Assembly: GCA_964609085.1 (NCBI GenBank)
Contig: CAZSRZ010000113.1
Span: 1-16,728 of the forward strand
DNA from: JANPLG01 sp964609085
Lineage (GTDB): Bacteria; Armatimonadota; SYMT01
Direction: 5' to 3'
Length of the DNA: 16,728 nucleotides
This document shows positions 1 to 8,300 of this stretch, piece after piece. Numbering within the stretch: the stretch's first letter is position 1; the number at the start of each line of letters is the position of its first letter. The notes under the pieces are model-generated. The model saw only the letters and a list, made by a program, of their open reading frames with translations. It searched no databases and was not told the origin of the DNA. A program made the position numbers and the translations under genes.

Positions 1-47
1 TCTCCCACGCGGTCCTTCGTTCACCGCCACGCACGGACTCCTTCCCC

Positions 48-1064
48 ATGCCGAGAGCGCACCCCCGGGGCTATGTCTGTTACCGCACACCGGCCCCTCC
101 GCCCCTGGATGGCCGCATGGACGATCCCGCCTGGATGCGCGCTCCGTGGACGGAGGCGTTTGTGGACATCGAGGGGGATGCCCGCCCCCGGCCGCGGTTC
201 CGCACGCGCGTGAAGATGCTCTGGGATGCGCGGTATCTCTACATCGGCGCGGATCTGCGCGAGCCCCATGTGTGGGCAACTCTCACCGAGCACGACTCGG
301 TGATCTTTCACGATAACGATTTCGAGGTCTTTATCGACCCGGACGGCGACAACCACCAGTACTACGAGATTGAGATCAACGCGTTGAACACGGAGTGGGA
401 TCTCTTTCTTCCCCGGCCGTACCGGGACGGCGGCCCGGCGCTCAACGAATGGGAGATCCCCGGACTGCGCACCGCGGTGCACGTGGACGGCACGCTGAAT
501 GACCCTCGCGATGTCGACCGGGGTTGGAGTGTGGAACTGGCGTTGCCCTGGATCGTGCTCGGAGAATTCGCCCACCGGCCCGCCCCGCCGCGTCACGGCG
601 ATCAGTGGCGGATCAACTTCTCCCGCGTCGAATGGCAGACGGAGATTGTGGACGGAAAGTACCGCAAGCTCGCAGGGACCAAGGAGGACAACTGGGTCTG
701 GTCACCCCAGGGAGTGATCGACATGCACCGCCCCGAGATGTGGGGCTATCTACAGTTTTCCACCGCCGAACCCGGTAGGGACCGCTTCCGGCCGGACCCG
801 ACCTGGCCGGCTCGCGACTTCCTGACCGAGCTCTACCAGGCCCAGCGAGAGTTCCGGGGCAGGCACGGCAGATGGGCCGGCGAATTCAGGGAACTGGTCG
901 AAGGCACGCCGCCCTCGCGCCTGGAGTTGCCGGCGAGGATGGAGACTCCGAAGATCGTTCAGAGCGACTCGGGGTACGAGGCGGCTGTTGTGGTGCCCGG
1001 CCGACCGAACCGAAAGGTGACCATCCACCACGACTCACGGCTCCATGTCGAGGCCCTACCGTAG
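48..1064 (+). CDS. CBM9-like carbohydrate-binding protein
   Basis: The protein (338 aa) reads as a family-9-like carbohydrate-binding module, the beta-sandwich fold often found alone or attached to glycoside hydrolases. Seen: an N-terminal stretch of the form PPPLDGRMDDPAW (residues 17-29), then EAFVDIEGD (36-44), KMLWDARYLYIGADL (56-70), the acidic loop HDNDFEVFIDPDGDN (88-102) and DRGWSVELALPW. These are typical of CBM9-like sandwiches, and the domain fills about residues 10-245. The remaining roughly 90 residues are a charged, partly helical tail without a recognised domain. No signal peptide is visible. The reading frame is open upstream to the window edge and there is no clear Shine-Dalgarno sequence before this ATG, so the true start could lie outside the window, although the domain begins properly here. 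It converges on the methyltransferase gene 12 bp downstream. Ligand unknown. Confidence 0.8.
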   Translation: MPRAHPRGYVCYRTPAPPPLDGRMDDPAWMRAPWTEAFVDIEGDARPRPRFRTRVKMLWDARYLYIGADLREPHVWATLTEHDSVIFHDNDFEVFIDPDGDNHQYYEIEINALNTEWDLFLPRPYRDGGPALNEWEIPGLRTAVHVDGTLNDPRDVDRGWSVELALPWIVLGEFAHRPAPPRHGDQWRINFSRVEWQTEIVDGKYRKLAGTKEDNWVWSPQGVIDMHRPEMWGYLQFSTAEPGRDRFRPDPTWPARDFLTELYQAQREFRGRHGRWAGEFRELVEGTPPSRLELPARMETPKIVQSDSGYEAAVVVPGRPNRKVTIHHDSRLHVEALP

Positions 1065-1076
1065 CGGACCGAGCGA

Positions 1077-1835
1077 TCAACGCGCCCGGGCCACGGCGAT
1101 CAGGTGCCAGTCCTCTGGCGAGGGGCTCCGATCTGCCCGGCAGGCGGGATACAGGTGCGGCGTGCTCCACCCGGTCGCCTCCAGGATGAACGCCATTTCC
1201 TGTGGGAGGAAATAGCGCAGCACGTGTCGCTCGATGATGTCGCCCGTGAGGCGGTCGCCGGCCAGGGTCAGCAGGCGGAAGCGGACCTCCCCCGTCTGGC
1301 TGATTTCGTCCAAGCGAGTCTCCGAGAGACGGATGCCGATCCCATCTTCCAGGCGAATCTCGCGCAGTCGCACCGTCTCATGGGCGCGGAGCATCGGTGT
1401 CGCGTGCCAGAACTCAAGGATCAGGATCCCGTCCGGGCGGATGAGCCCGCGAATCCGTTCCAGCGTGGCGCCGAGTTCCTGGTTTTCGGTGACGTACCCG
1501 ATTGCATCCCCCATGCAGATCGCTGCATCAAAGGGACCCGGCACATCCAGATGGCGCAGGTCTTGCTCGTAGGTGGAGAGAGCCAGTCCCTCGGATTGCG
1601 CCTTGGCCTCGAATTCCCGAAGCATTGCGGCGGACAAGTCCACGCCCGAGACCCGGTAGCCGTGGCGGAGCAGACGAAGTCCGTGGCTGCCGGTCCCGCA
1701 GGCAAGATCCAGTATCGTCGCCGGGGTGACCCCGTGGATCGCGAAAAGCAGCTCAAGGAAGTCGGTTTCCTGGTCGTAGTCCTTCCCCGCGTATAGTCGG
1801 TCATAGTACGGGGCTGTGCCCTCGAATGGCTTCAC
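1077..1835 (-). CDS. SAM-dependent methyltransferase, DesVI-like (amino-sugar N-methyltransferase candidate)
   Basis: A class I SAM-dependent methyltransferase of 252 aa. Motif I is ILDLACGTGSHG (about residues 41-52), followed by the acidic post-I strand VSGVDLSAAML and the later motif FDAAICMGDAIGYV; the C-terminal half is a beta-rich substrate cap. The N-terminal segment YYDRLYAGKDYDQE and the overall length resemble the sugar N-methyltransferases DesVI/TylM1, which N-methylate nucleotide-linked amino sugars. That substrate is inferred from the aminotransferase directly upstream. The start is GTG at 1833-1835, overlapping the aminotransferase stop by 4 nt, so the two are translationally coupled. 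It is the last gene of a three-gene operon read right to left. An alternative is a methyltransferase acting on another small molecule. Confidence 0.85.
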   Translation of the reverse strand: MKPFEGTAPYYDRLYAGKDYDQETDFLELLFAIHGVTPATILDLACGTGSHGLRLLRHGYRVSGVDLSAAMLREFEAKAQSEGLALSTYEQDLRHLDVPGPFDAAICMGDAIGYVTENQELGATLERIRGLIRPDGILILEFWHATPMLRAHETVRLREIRLEDGIGIRLSETRLDEISQTGEVRFRLLTLAGDRLTGDIIERHVLRYFLPQEMAFILEATGWSTPHLYPACRADRSPSPEDWHLIAVARAR

Positions 1836-2977
1836 CGCCGCGCGGCCAGGTGACAGTGCCGGCCCACCGCTTTCTGGATAGCCTCGACGGAGGTGCAGAC
1901 CTCGTCGATCTGGGCCTCGGTGAGTGTCAGACCGGACGGGAGATAGAGCCCGGTCTCGCTGAGATGGTCGGATACCGGGTAGCGCTCATCGCGGAAGAGT
2001 CCCATGTTCAGGAAAACGGGCTGGCGGTGCATCGGGATGAAGAAAGTGCGGCTGTCGATCCCCCTTTCCCGCAGGCGTGCCATCAGTTCATCGCGAGAGC
2101 AGCCGAACTCGGGCTCCACGCGGATCGCGTACATCCAGTGCACGCTCCTGACGCCCTGCTGCTCGATCGGGAGGATAAGGCCCGGGATCCGTCGCAGGCG
2201 ATCACGGTAGCTCTCGGCCATCCATCGCTTGTGAGCGAGGAAGGTCGACACTCGCTCCAGTTGGGCCACACCCACCGCTGCCTGAAGATTGGTCATGCGT
2301 AAGGTGTAGCCGACATCGGTGTGAAGGAACCGGCGCTCGGGTGAGTGGCAGAGGTCCTTCAGGCGCCTCAGCCTCCCCGCGAGCATGTCGTCATCGGTTG
2401 TCACCATGCCGCCTTCACCTGTCGTGATCAGCTTGTTGGCGTAGAAGCTGAAACACCCCATATCGCCCAGGCTACCAGCGGACCCTCCGTGATAGGTCGC
2501 CCCATGGGCCTCCGCGGCGTCTTCGATGACGTAGAGGTGGTAGCGGGTGGCCAGGTCTCGAATGACGGCCATCTCCGCGGGGTGTCCGTAGAGGTGGACG
2601 GGCAGGATGGCGCGCGTCTTTCGAGTGATCAGCCGTTCGAGCGCCTGCGGGTCCATGTTCCCGGTCAGCGGCTCCGAATCGACCAACACAGGCTTCGCTC
2701 CGGAGTACGTCACGGCGAGGGCGGTGGCGACGATGGAAAGCGCGGGCACGATCACCTCGTCTCCCGGACCCAGCCCAATGCTGGCGAGAGCTATCTGCAG
2801 CGCGGCCGTGCCGCTCGTGGTGGTGATGGCGTGACGGGTGCCGACGAATGCGGCGAAGCGATCTTCGAACTCGCGAACGAAGTGGCCGCTCGATATCCAC
2901 CCGGAGGTGACGGCGTCGTGGACGTACTGCGCCTCATTTCCACTCAGGTCCGGCTGGCTGACGGGGATCGTGATCAT
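1832..2977 (-). CDS. DegT/DnrJ/EryC1/StrS-family PLP sugar aminotransferase
   Basis: Fold-type I aminotransferase of 381 aa, normal for the family, which transfers an amino group from glutamate to a nucleotide-linked keto-sugar. Seen: SQPDLSGNE and SGWISSG near the N terminus, the cofactor phosphate-binding TTTSGTAAL (residues 52-60), the cofactor-ring Asp in VIEDAAEAHGA (D153), and the Schiff-base lysine in FYANKLITTGEGGM (K182). The N-terminal pattern is closest to what I know of perosamine-synthase/VioA-type enzymes, so a 4-amino or 3-amino sugar product is likely; the exact sugar cannot be read from sequence alone. ATGA overlaps join it to the glycosyltransferase upstream (stop 2974-2976, start 2975-2977), and a GTGA overlap joins it to the methyltransferase downstream. 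Confidence 0.93.
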   Translation of the reverse strand: MITIPVSQPDLSGNEAQYVHDAVTSGWISSGHFVREFEDRFAAFVGTRHAITTTSGTAALQIALASIGLGPGDEVIVPALSIVATALAVTYSGAKPVLVDSEPLTGNMDPQALERLITRKTRAILPVHLYGHPAEMAVIRDLATRYHLYVIEDAAEAHGATYHGGSAGSLGDMGCFSFYANKLITTGEGGMVTTDDDMLAGRLRRLKDLCHSPERRFLHTDVGYTLRMTNLQAAVGVAQLERVSTFLAHKRWMAESYRDRLRRIPGLILPIEQQGVRSVHWMYAIRVEPEFGCSRDELMARLRERGIDSRTFFIPMHRQPVFLNMGLFRDERYPVSDHLSETGLYLPSGLTLTEAQIDEVCTSVEAIQKAVGRHCHLAARR

Positions 2978-4275
2978 CTCGCGGCGGTCTCCCGCGTGGC
3001 GGCCGACTCCCGAAGTCGGGGTAATGGGACGGGGTTGCGGCGAGACTGGGAGTGCGCACGAGTCTCGATGAGGTGTTCCAAGCGCTCACAGAAGTCCGTC
3101 AAGCCTGGGATCGGATTGAGTCGCTCCCGATAGAACCGGGAGGCCTCCTGGGAGTGCCGGGCGTAATCGCGCTCCAGATCCTGCAGCAGCGCTCCGGTCT
3201 CCAGGGGGCTCCGATACACCCTGCCGCAGTCATATTTGGCGAACTCACGATGGTAGACAGGCAGGGACCTCGCCAGAATGGGAAGCCCGCAGAGGGCGTA
3301 GTACGACACCTTGCCCGATGCCAGTCCGAGGTGGTGCACGTTCAGCCCCGTCTCCCAGCAATCGCCCGTGGCCTTGTAAGGGGCGAGGCCGAAGTGCGCC
3401 GATGCCACGAGTTCGGTCAACTGGCCTCGGGGGATCGGCTCTGCGGAGAGGAAGACCCGGCCTGCGGCGATCAAGGCCCGCAGGTCGGGCGACACACGAC
3501 CGGAAATCCGGCTGGATGAATGGACGACCAGGCAGTAATCCTCGGGCCAGGACCCAACCATGTCGGCGAAGTCATCCCGGCCGGTCCAAGCGCTGACTTG
3601 ACCCACGTAGAGCACAAGTCGCTTTCCCTCCGGGATGGCGAGCCGGTCCCGAAGGAAGCTGCCGCGTCGGACCAACTGGGGGGGAGGGGCGACGGGTGCG
3701 ACGGCGATGCGGTCCTCGGGGAAGGAGTGTTCTCGAGCGAAGACCGCCGCCCGCTCTTCGTCCTGAAGCAGCGCCAGCTCGACACGGGCCACCGCGCGGC
3801 CCTCCGCGGCTCGCACCACGGCTTCGGAGTCGGAGGCCACCTCATCCCGAAAAAGGATTTCGAATGAGAGATACACCAGCGGACGATCCGCGGTTTCGTT
3901 GAGCACTCCGGCCGCCGCGATCCCGCCAGGATCCACCCCCAGGACAGCATCGTAACGTCGTACCGCAGGCCGAAAGAAAGCCAGATCATCCCAGGGGCGG
4001 TACTGCCGGAGCCCGCGCCGTAGAGCCTGGCGGGCTATGCGCAGCGGTAACCGCTGATACCCGAGTTCGGGGAGCGAGAGATGACCGCGCGGGACGATTT
4101 GCATCCGGACACCGTCCCCGTAACCGGTCGGGCGGGCGAAATCGCCAGGGTCCTCCATCAAGACATCGATCTGGCAGCCCCGGTCGCGCAACATGCCGAG
4201 GAGGTGAGTCAGTGTCGGGTTCACCTCGAGGTTGCCGCTCGGATACACGAGCAGCAGTCTCTTCGACGCGCGCAT
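2974..4275 (-). CDS. GT-B fold glycosyltransferase, GT4-like
   Basis: About 433 aa. The N terminus RLLLVYPSGNLEVNP (from about residue 5) is the first Rossmann strand and loop of a GT-B enzyme; KRLVLYVGQVSAWTGRDDF opens the second domain, and GLASGKVSYYALCGLPILA marks the donor-binding region where GT4 enzymes carry the E-x7-E motif. Here the first acidic residue is not obvious, so the family call is by fold pattern. A cytosolic or membrane-peripheral enzyme adding a sugar to a cell-envelope or small-molecule acceptor is expected. It is the first gene of the operon with the aminotransferase and methyltransferase, which suggests transfer of the amino sugar they make. I prefer ATG at 4273-4275; an in-frame GTG at 4284 adds three residues and cannot be excluded. 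The C terminus (about 30 residues, Arg/Ser/Pro-rich) looks disordered. Confidence 0.82.
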   Translation of the reverse strand: MRASKRLLLVYPSGNLEVNPTLTHLLGMLRDRGCQIDVLMEDPGDFARPTGYGDGVRMQIVPRGHLSLPELGYQRLPLRIARQALRRGLRQYRPWDDLAFFRPAVRRYDAVLGVDPGGIAAAGVLNETADRPLVYLSFEILFRDEVASDSEAVVRAAEGRAVARVELALLQDEERAAVFAREHSFPEDRIAVAPVAPPPQLVRRGSFLRDRLAIPEGKRLVLYVGQVSAWTGRDDFADMVGSWPEDYCLVVHSSSRISGRVSPDLRALIAAGRVFLSAEPIPRGQLTELVASAHFGLAPYKATGDCWETGLNVHHLGLASGKVSYYALCGLPILARSLPVYHREFAKYDCGRVYRSPLETGALLQDLERDYARHSQEASRFYRERLNPIPGLTDFCERLEHLIETRAHSQSRRNPVPLPRLRESAATRETAAR

Positions 4276-4377
4276 CACAGCCACCGGTCCCCGGGTCGTC
4301 CAGGTCGCGGACCGAATTGACCGCGCCAGGGAACTCTCCCAAGGCTAGCAGGAGAAGGGTGTATATGCCGGTGTAGT

Positions 4378-4393
4378 TGTGAGTACGGTCACG
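4378..4393. promoter_or_regulatory. CRP/FNR-type operator upstream of the glycosyltransferase operon
   Basis: The sequence is TGTGA-N6-TCACG, matching nine of ten positions of the classical CRP palindrome TGTGA-N6-TCACA. It lies about 100 bp upstream of the glycosyltransferase start and 60 bp beyond the stop of the Crp/Fnr regulator gene. That regulator carries RETVSR in its recognition helix, the pattern known to read GTGA half-sites. A possible -10 element on the minus strand (TATACA, 4360-4365) would place the operator over the -35 region, which would suit repression, but that promoter assignment is weak. Confidence 0.55.
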
Positions 4394-4411
4394 GCAGTTA
4401 GCAAACCATCA

Positions 4412-4448
4412 GAGAATTGACTTCTCCACGAAGTGGATCTTAAGATCC
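4412..4448. terminator. Cluster of three adjacent inverted repeats after the Crp-family gene
   Basis: Directly downstream of the regulator stop codon are three abutting palindromes: GGATCTTAAGATCC (4435-4448), CCAC-gaa-GTGG (4426-4436) and GAGAA-N5-TTCTC (4412-4426). The first begins 4 nt after the stop. None is followed by a proper U-run, so this may be a weak terminator or 3' end-protecting structure, or extra operator sites in the promoter region of the next operon. Confidence 0.35.
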
Positions 4449-4452
4449 TGCG

Positions 4453-5193
4453 CTAGGCCGCCGTGTCGAGAGCGGACGCGGCAAGCCACAGGCCGCGCCG
4501 GGTCCGCCGGCGGATCAACCCTTCCGCTTCCATCGATGCCAGGGTGCGCGAAACCGTCTCGCGGGCTAGCCCCACCACCTCGCCCAGCTCCGTCTGGGTC
4601 AGAAGCATTGGGAGCCAGACCTCGCCATCATCCGGCGTCGGGTGACCGGTGGCGATCTGCCGCAGCAACTGCAACATCCGATCGCGGGGCGGTCCCTGTG
4701 TCCATCCCTGCAGGCGCGTGTGTGCAAGTTCCAGGCGCCGAGTAAGCAGTGAGAGGATCCAGGAGAGCAGCGCTGGGTCGGCCCCGGCCATTGCAAGCAC
4801 CTGGGAGCGTGTGAGCGTGCAGGCTCGCACGGCGGTGACGGTCCGCGTGGAGAGAAGCCAGCGTCCTTCGACATGCAGCGCCCCCTCGCCCAGCAGGTCC
4901 CCCGGCCCCAGGATGTAGGTCACCCGGGCTGCGCCGGATCCGCTGGCCAGCTTTTGCAGGATCTGGCCGGACAGAATCACGTAGACGTGACCGCACGGCT
5001 CTCCCTGCACCCCGAGGGTTTCCCCCTCTGGCAAGGCGATGAGGCCTCCGAATTCGCGGAGGCGAGCGAGACCCTGGGCTTGCGTGAGCCGCGGGGAATG
5101 ACGACAGGCAGCGTGGCGATTCATTGACGGCTCCCACCTCGAGCGTCCAGCCGACGCTGCGAACTGCTGGGGCCTTCTTAATGGTTTCTTCAT
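4453..5193 (-). CDS. Crp/Fnr-family transcriptional regulator
   Basis: A 246-aa regulator with a cyclic-nucleotide-binding-like beta-roll (about residues 48-135), a dimer helix (about 140-165) and a C-terminal winged helix-turn-helix (197-232). The recognition helix reads GLARETVSRTLASME; RETVSR is the Crp-type DNA-reading motif. The beta-roll keeps GDLLGEGAL (98-106), but the Arg-Ser pair that holds the cAMP phosphate in E. coli CRP is replaced by Leu-Ser in LLSTRTV (113-119). The N terminus lacks the Fe-S cysteine cluster of FNR, so the effector is unknown. The ATG at 5191-5193 is chosen because GGAGG lies 5 nt upstream (5199-5203); an in-frame TTG at 5208 is weaker, and ATG at 5124 is a shorter possibility. 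It most likely controls the operon to its left through the operator at 4378-4393, and perhaps itself. Confidence 0.88.
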   Translation of the reverse strand: MKKPLRRPQQFAASAGRSRWEPSMNRHAACRHSPRLTQAQGLARLREFGGLIALPEGETLGVQGEPCGHVYVILSGQILQKLASGSGAARVTYILGPGDLLGEGALHVEGRWLLSTRTVTAVRACTLTRSQVLAMAGADPALLSWILSLLTRRLELAHTRLQGWTQGPPRDRMLQLLRQIATGHPTPDDGEVWLPMLLTQTELGEVVGLARETVSRTLASMEAEGLIRRRTRRGLWLAASALDTAA

Positions 5194-5206
5194 CTCTTCC
5201 TCCCCC
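5194..5206 (-). promoter_or_regulatory. Ribosome binding site that fixes the Crp-family start
   Basis: On the minus strand the purine run GGGGGAGGAAGAG abuts the ATG at 5193, with the GGAGG core 5 nt away. This favours the ATG over the upstream in-frame TTG (5208), which would place the start inside its own binding site. Confidence 0.6.
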
Positions 5207-5322
5207 AACTCCTCCTTTTCGGGGCAGCCGCCGGGCCGGAGGGGTCGCCGAATCCGGACCGGAGCGACAGGGGAAGGCGAGTGAAGAAGTGACGGGCCGC
5301 TGGAGGGTGGTGGGGCCGCTGG

Positions 5323-5342
5323 CGTCCACCGACGTCCACCGA
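5323..5342. repeat. Two tandem copies of a 10-bp unit
   Basis: CGTCCACCGA occurs twice in direct succession, followed by a partial third copy (CGTT), ending at the stop codon of the helicase gene. The rest of the 152-bp gap to the Crp-family gene shows no convincing terminator or promoter. The repeat is probably neutral; it could also mark a slippage site. Confidence 0.4.
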
Positions 5343-5345
5343 CGT

Positions 5346-8300
5346 TCAGTTCCGGGCGGGTCGACTGCGCAGGGCGGCGATAGCTTGACGGCAGGCGGAT
5401 TCGATGCGCGCCCCCCTCCGGGCGAAGCCCAATTCGACGCGCAGTTCGTCGATCAGTTCCTCGTCAGTGCGCAGCCGGCCGTCCGAGAGCAACCACTCAA
5501 GCAGTGCCTGGAGTTCGTGAGAGCGGTATTCGGTGATGGAAGTCCGGTGAGGCACGTCGGGTCGCGGGGCTCTCACCCGCTCCCGATGAATCTCCGGTGA
5601 CGGCACCGGAGCCGGCTGCGCAGGAACCGCGGCCGTCGCTTCATCCTGCGCAACCGAAGCAAGCGCTACCTGATACACCCGCCACACCCGCTCGATCTCC
5701 TGGGCACGATCGGTGAACCAGTCGGTGGACCACACGCGGCAGAATCTCCACCCGAGTGCCTCCAGGTGTTGCTGTCGCAGGCGATCCCGGTCGCGCGCCG
5801 TTGGGGATGAATGATAGGCCGCTCCGTCACACTCGATGGCCAGGACGAAGCGCCCCGGTTGGTCGGGGTGCTTTACTACGAAGTCGATCCGACATCTAGA
5901 TGCCCCCCACTGGGGTTCCAGGGCCATTCCCCGGAGGGTCAAACCCTCCCGCACGTCTTCCTCGAATGGGTTGAGCGGGGGTGCCTCAGCCCGGGCATCC
6001 CCCAGGTTGCAGCCCCGAGAGGCCGCGAACTCCAGGTAAAGTCGAAGCAGTTCGACCCCCCGTGATCGGGACCGGCCCGGATCCATGTCGTGGTGACCAA
6101 AGGAAGAGACCAGCGTCATCCGTCGACGGGCGCGGGTGATGGCCACGTTCAGACGGCGCTCTCCCCCCGCCTGGTTCAGCGGGCCGAAGCGATAGGGCAG
6201 ACGACCGGAACGGTCCTTCCCATAGCCCACCGTCAGGATGATCGCGTCGCGCTCGTCCCCCTGAACCCGCTCCAGGTTCTTCACGAAGAACCGTTCCGGG
6301 CGGCTTTCGGAGAAGAAGTCATCCAGATCGCGCCGTTGTTCGAGCGCTCGATCCAGCGCAGCCTGGACTCGCTGTGCGTGCTTGATCCCCATCGCGATCA
6401 CGCCAAGTGTTTCGTGCGGTCGGTCCTCCGCATGCGCCAGAACCAGCGCCACGACCTGCTCCACCTCATCCACGCCGCTCTCTTCCTGACCGTCGCGGAG
6501 CACGCGGGGATGGACCAGCACATGGCTGAGACTGTCCATCGAACTCGGGCCGGGAAATGTGACCATCGGATGCCCCTCGCGGGCATAGATGTGGCGGTTT
6601 GAGAAAGCGATCAGGCTCTCGTCCCGGCTCCGGTAGTGCCACTCGAGAGAGGTGGGCTGGGGCACGACCGTGCGCATCAGTTGCAGGAGGCTTTCGAAAC
6701 CCCGCACGTCCTCCGCCGGATCTGTTCCGTCCTCCGACGTCTCTTCGTCGGCGCCATCGGCGAAGAAAGTCGTGGGCGGCAACTGGTGGTCGTCGCCGGC
6801 CACGACCGCCTGTCGGGCACGCACGAGTGTGGGCACGGCATCGTGCGGCAGCACCTGGCTCGCCTCGTCGAAGATCACCACGTCGAACAGCGGCCGGTCC
6901 CCCGGGATGAGCTGGCTGACGGAGAGCGGGCTCGCCATCCAACAGGGAGCCAGCGCTGTCAGGACCTCCGGTGCCCGTCGCACCAGCTCGCGAAGGGAAA
7001 GGTGTCGGCTGCGTTTTTCCAACTCCCGGCGCACAAGGACCTCCTGATCCGGATGCTGATTCATGGCCATCGTCATCGCCTCGGCGTGAGCCCGGCGCAC
7101 ACGTGAGGCGGCGATGCGGATTCGGTCGCAATCACGCATCCGGAAATCCTCAGCGACGCGGCTGTGGGTCTTCCCGCTGAAGCCGGCGAGGTAGGGGTCC
7201 GTCAGGCGCGCGTGGTCGAGCCATGACGCGAGCCAGGCGTGACGGAAGGCGTCATCCCAGCCGGCATCGCCAAGCGATCCGCCGGCCAATTCATCGAGGA
7301 ACTCCGCCATGCCAAGACTCCTGAGTTCCGCGAGGTACTCGTGGAGCCGCCCGATCCGGGCCGGTGCCTGCCGGTCGGCGTCCAGTTCGCCGAGCCACCC
7401 GTCGAGCCCGTCCCAGCCTCCGGCCTCTACCGCGACGGCCCCGAACGCCTGGGTGAGCAAGACGGACGCGTCGTTCGCGGACGCTAACGCGGCGGCGAGC
7501 GCCTCCGAATCCACGGGCTCAGGAGCGATCCGGGCGGTTCCGTCCACCGCCCTCCAGGCCTGGGCCGCCTCGATCGCCTGACGAACCTCCAGCAGCAGCA
7601 TCGCGGACGGCACCCTCGCGTCCCGTCGGTGGGATCGGACTGCGCGGAGGGCGTTACGGTAGTCGGCGGTCGTGCACCACCCCCAGAGCTGCCGCAGCAT
7701 CCCTCCGGAGGCCGGCGCGAGCATCTTCTCCAAGCTGGACAGATCTTCGTCAAAGAGCGTCCCCCGATACACCGTGGTGGTCCGGGCCGCCAGCCGGGCC
7801 GCCGTGAGCAGCAGCCGTGCGACCGACAGCCCGGGCGGAGCTGGCAGACCGACCGCGTCCGCCAGGGCCCCGGCGGCGAACTGAATAGCAGGTAGCGCGG
7901 ATCGAAGCCGGGGGACCGCGTCCCCGACCGCCTGCGCCGCGCTCGCATCCCGGATCTCCGCAGGAGTCCAGGGCGAAGGGTCGGTGCCCTGCAGGAGTGC
8001 GGCGTAGCTTTCGAGATCCTGGAGCACACCCTCCACGCGGCGCGCCATGAGGGCGTCTAGCCCACGGAGGGCCGTCCCTCGCCAGCGGGTCCGGGCGCGA
8101 AGTGGCGGCGGCGTCCGCAGGAGCAGGCCCTGCATTTGATAGGGCGACAGCCCACATCCCGGGTGCGGGTGGTGCAGCCTCCGGGCGTGCTCATTCAGGC
8201 GGTCGCGGTCTTCCTCCAGGCGCCGGTGCAGCTCGCCCGCGCCGACCTCCTCGGACGCCCTCGCCAGGTTCCAGGTCTCGCGCAGTCTCTCCATCAGTCG

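Noticed and set aside
1104..1796. Long plus-strand open frame opposite the methyltransferase gene
   Set aside because: It lies antisense to a gene with clear SAM-binding motifs and shows no domain pattern itself; long antisense frames are expected in GC-rich DNA.
2345..3133. 262-codon plus-strand open frame opposite the aminotransferase gene
   Set aside because: The opposite strand holds the PLP lysine and other family motifs; this frame has no recognisable motif and no ribosome binding site.
6466..7131. 221-codon minus-strand frame inside the helicase gene
   Set aside because: It is a frame-shifted shadow within the helicase coding region; its Arg/Pro/Gly-rich composition is typical of out-of-frame GC-rich DNA.
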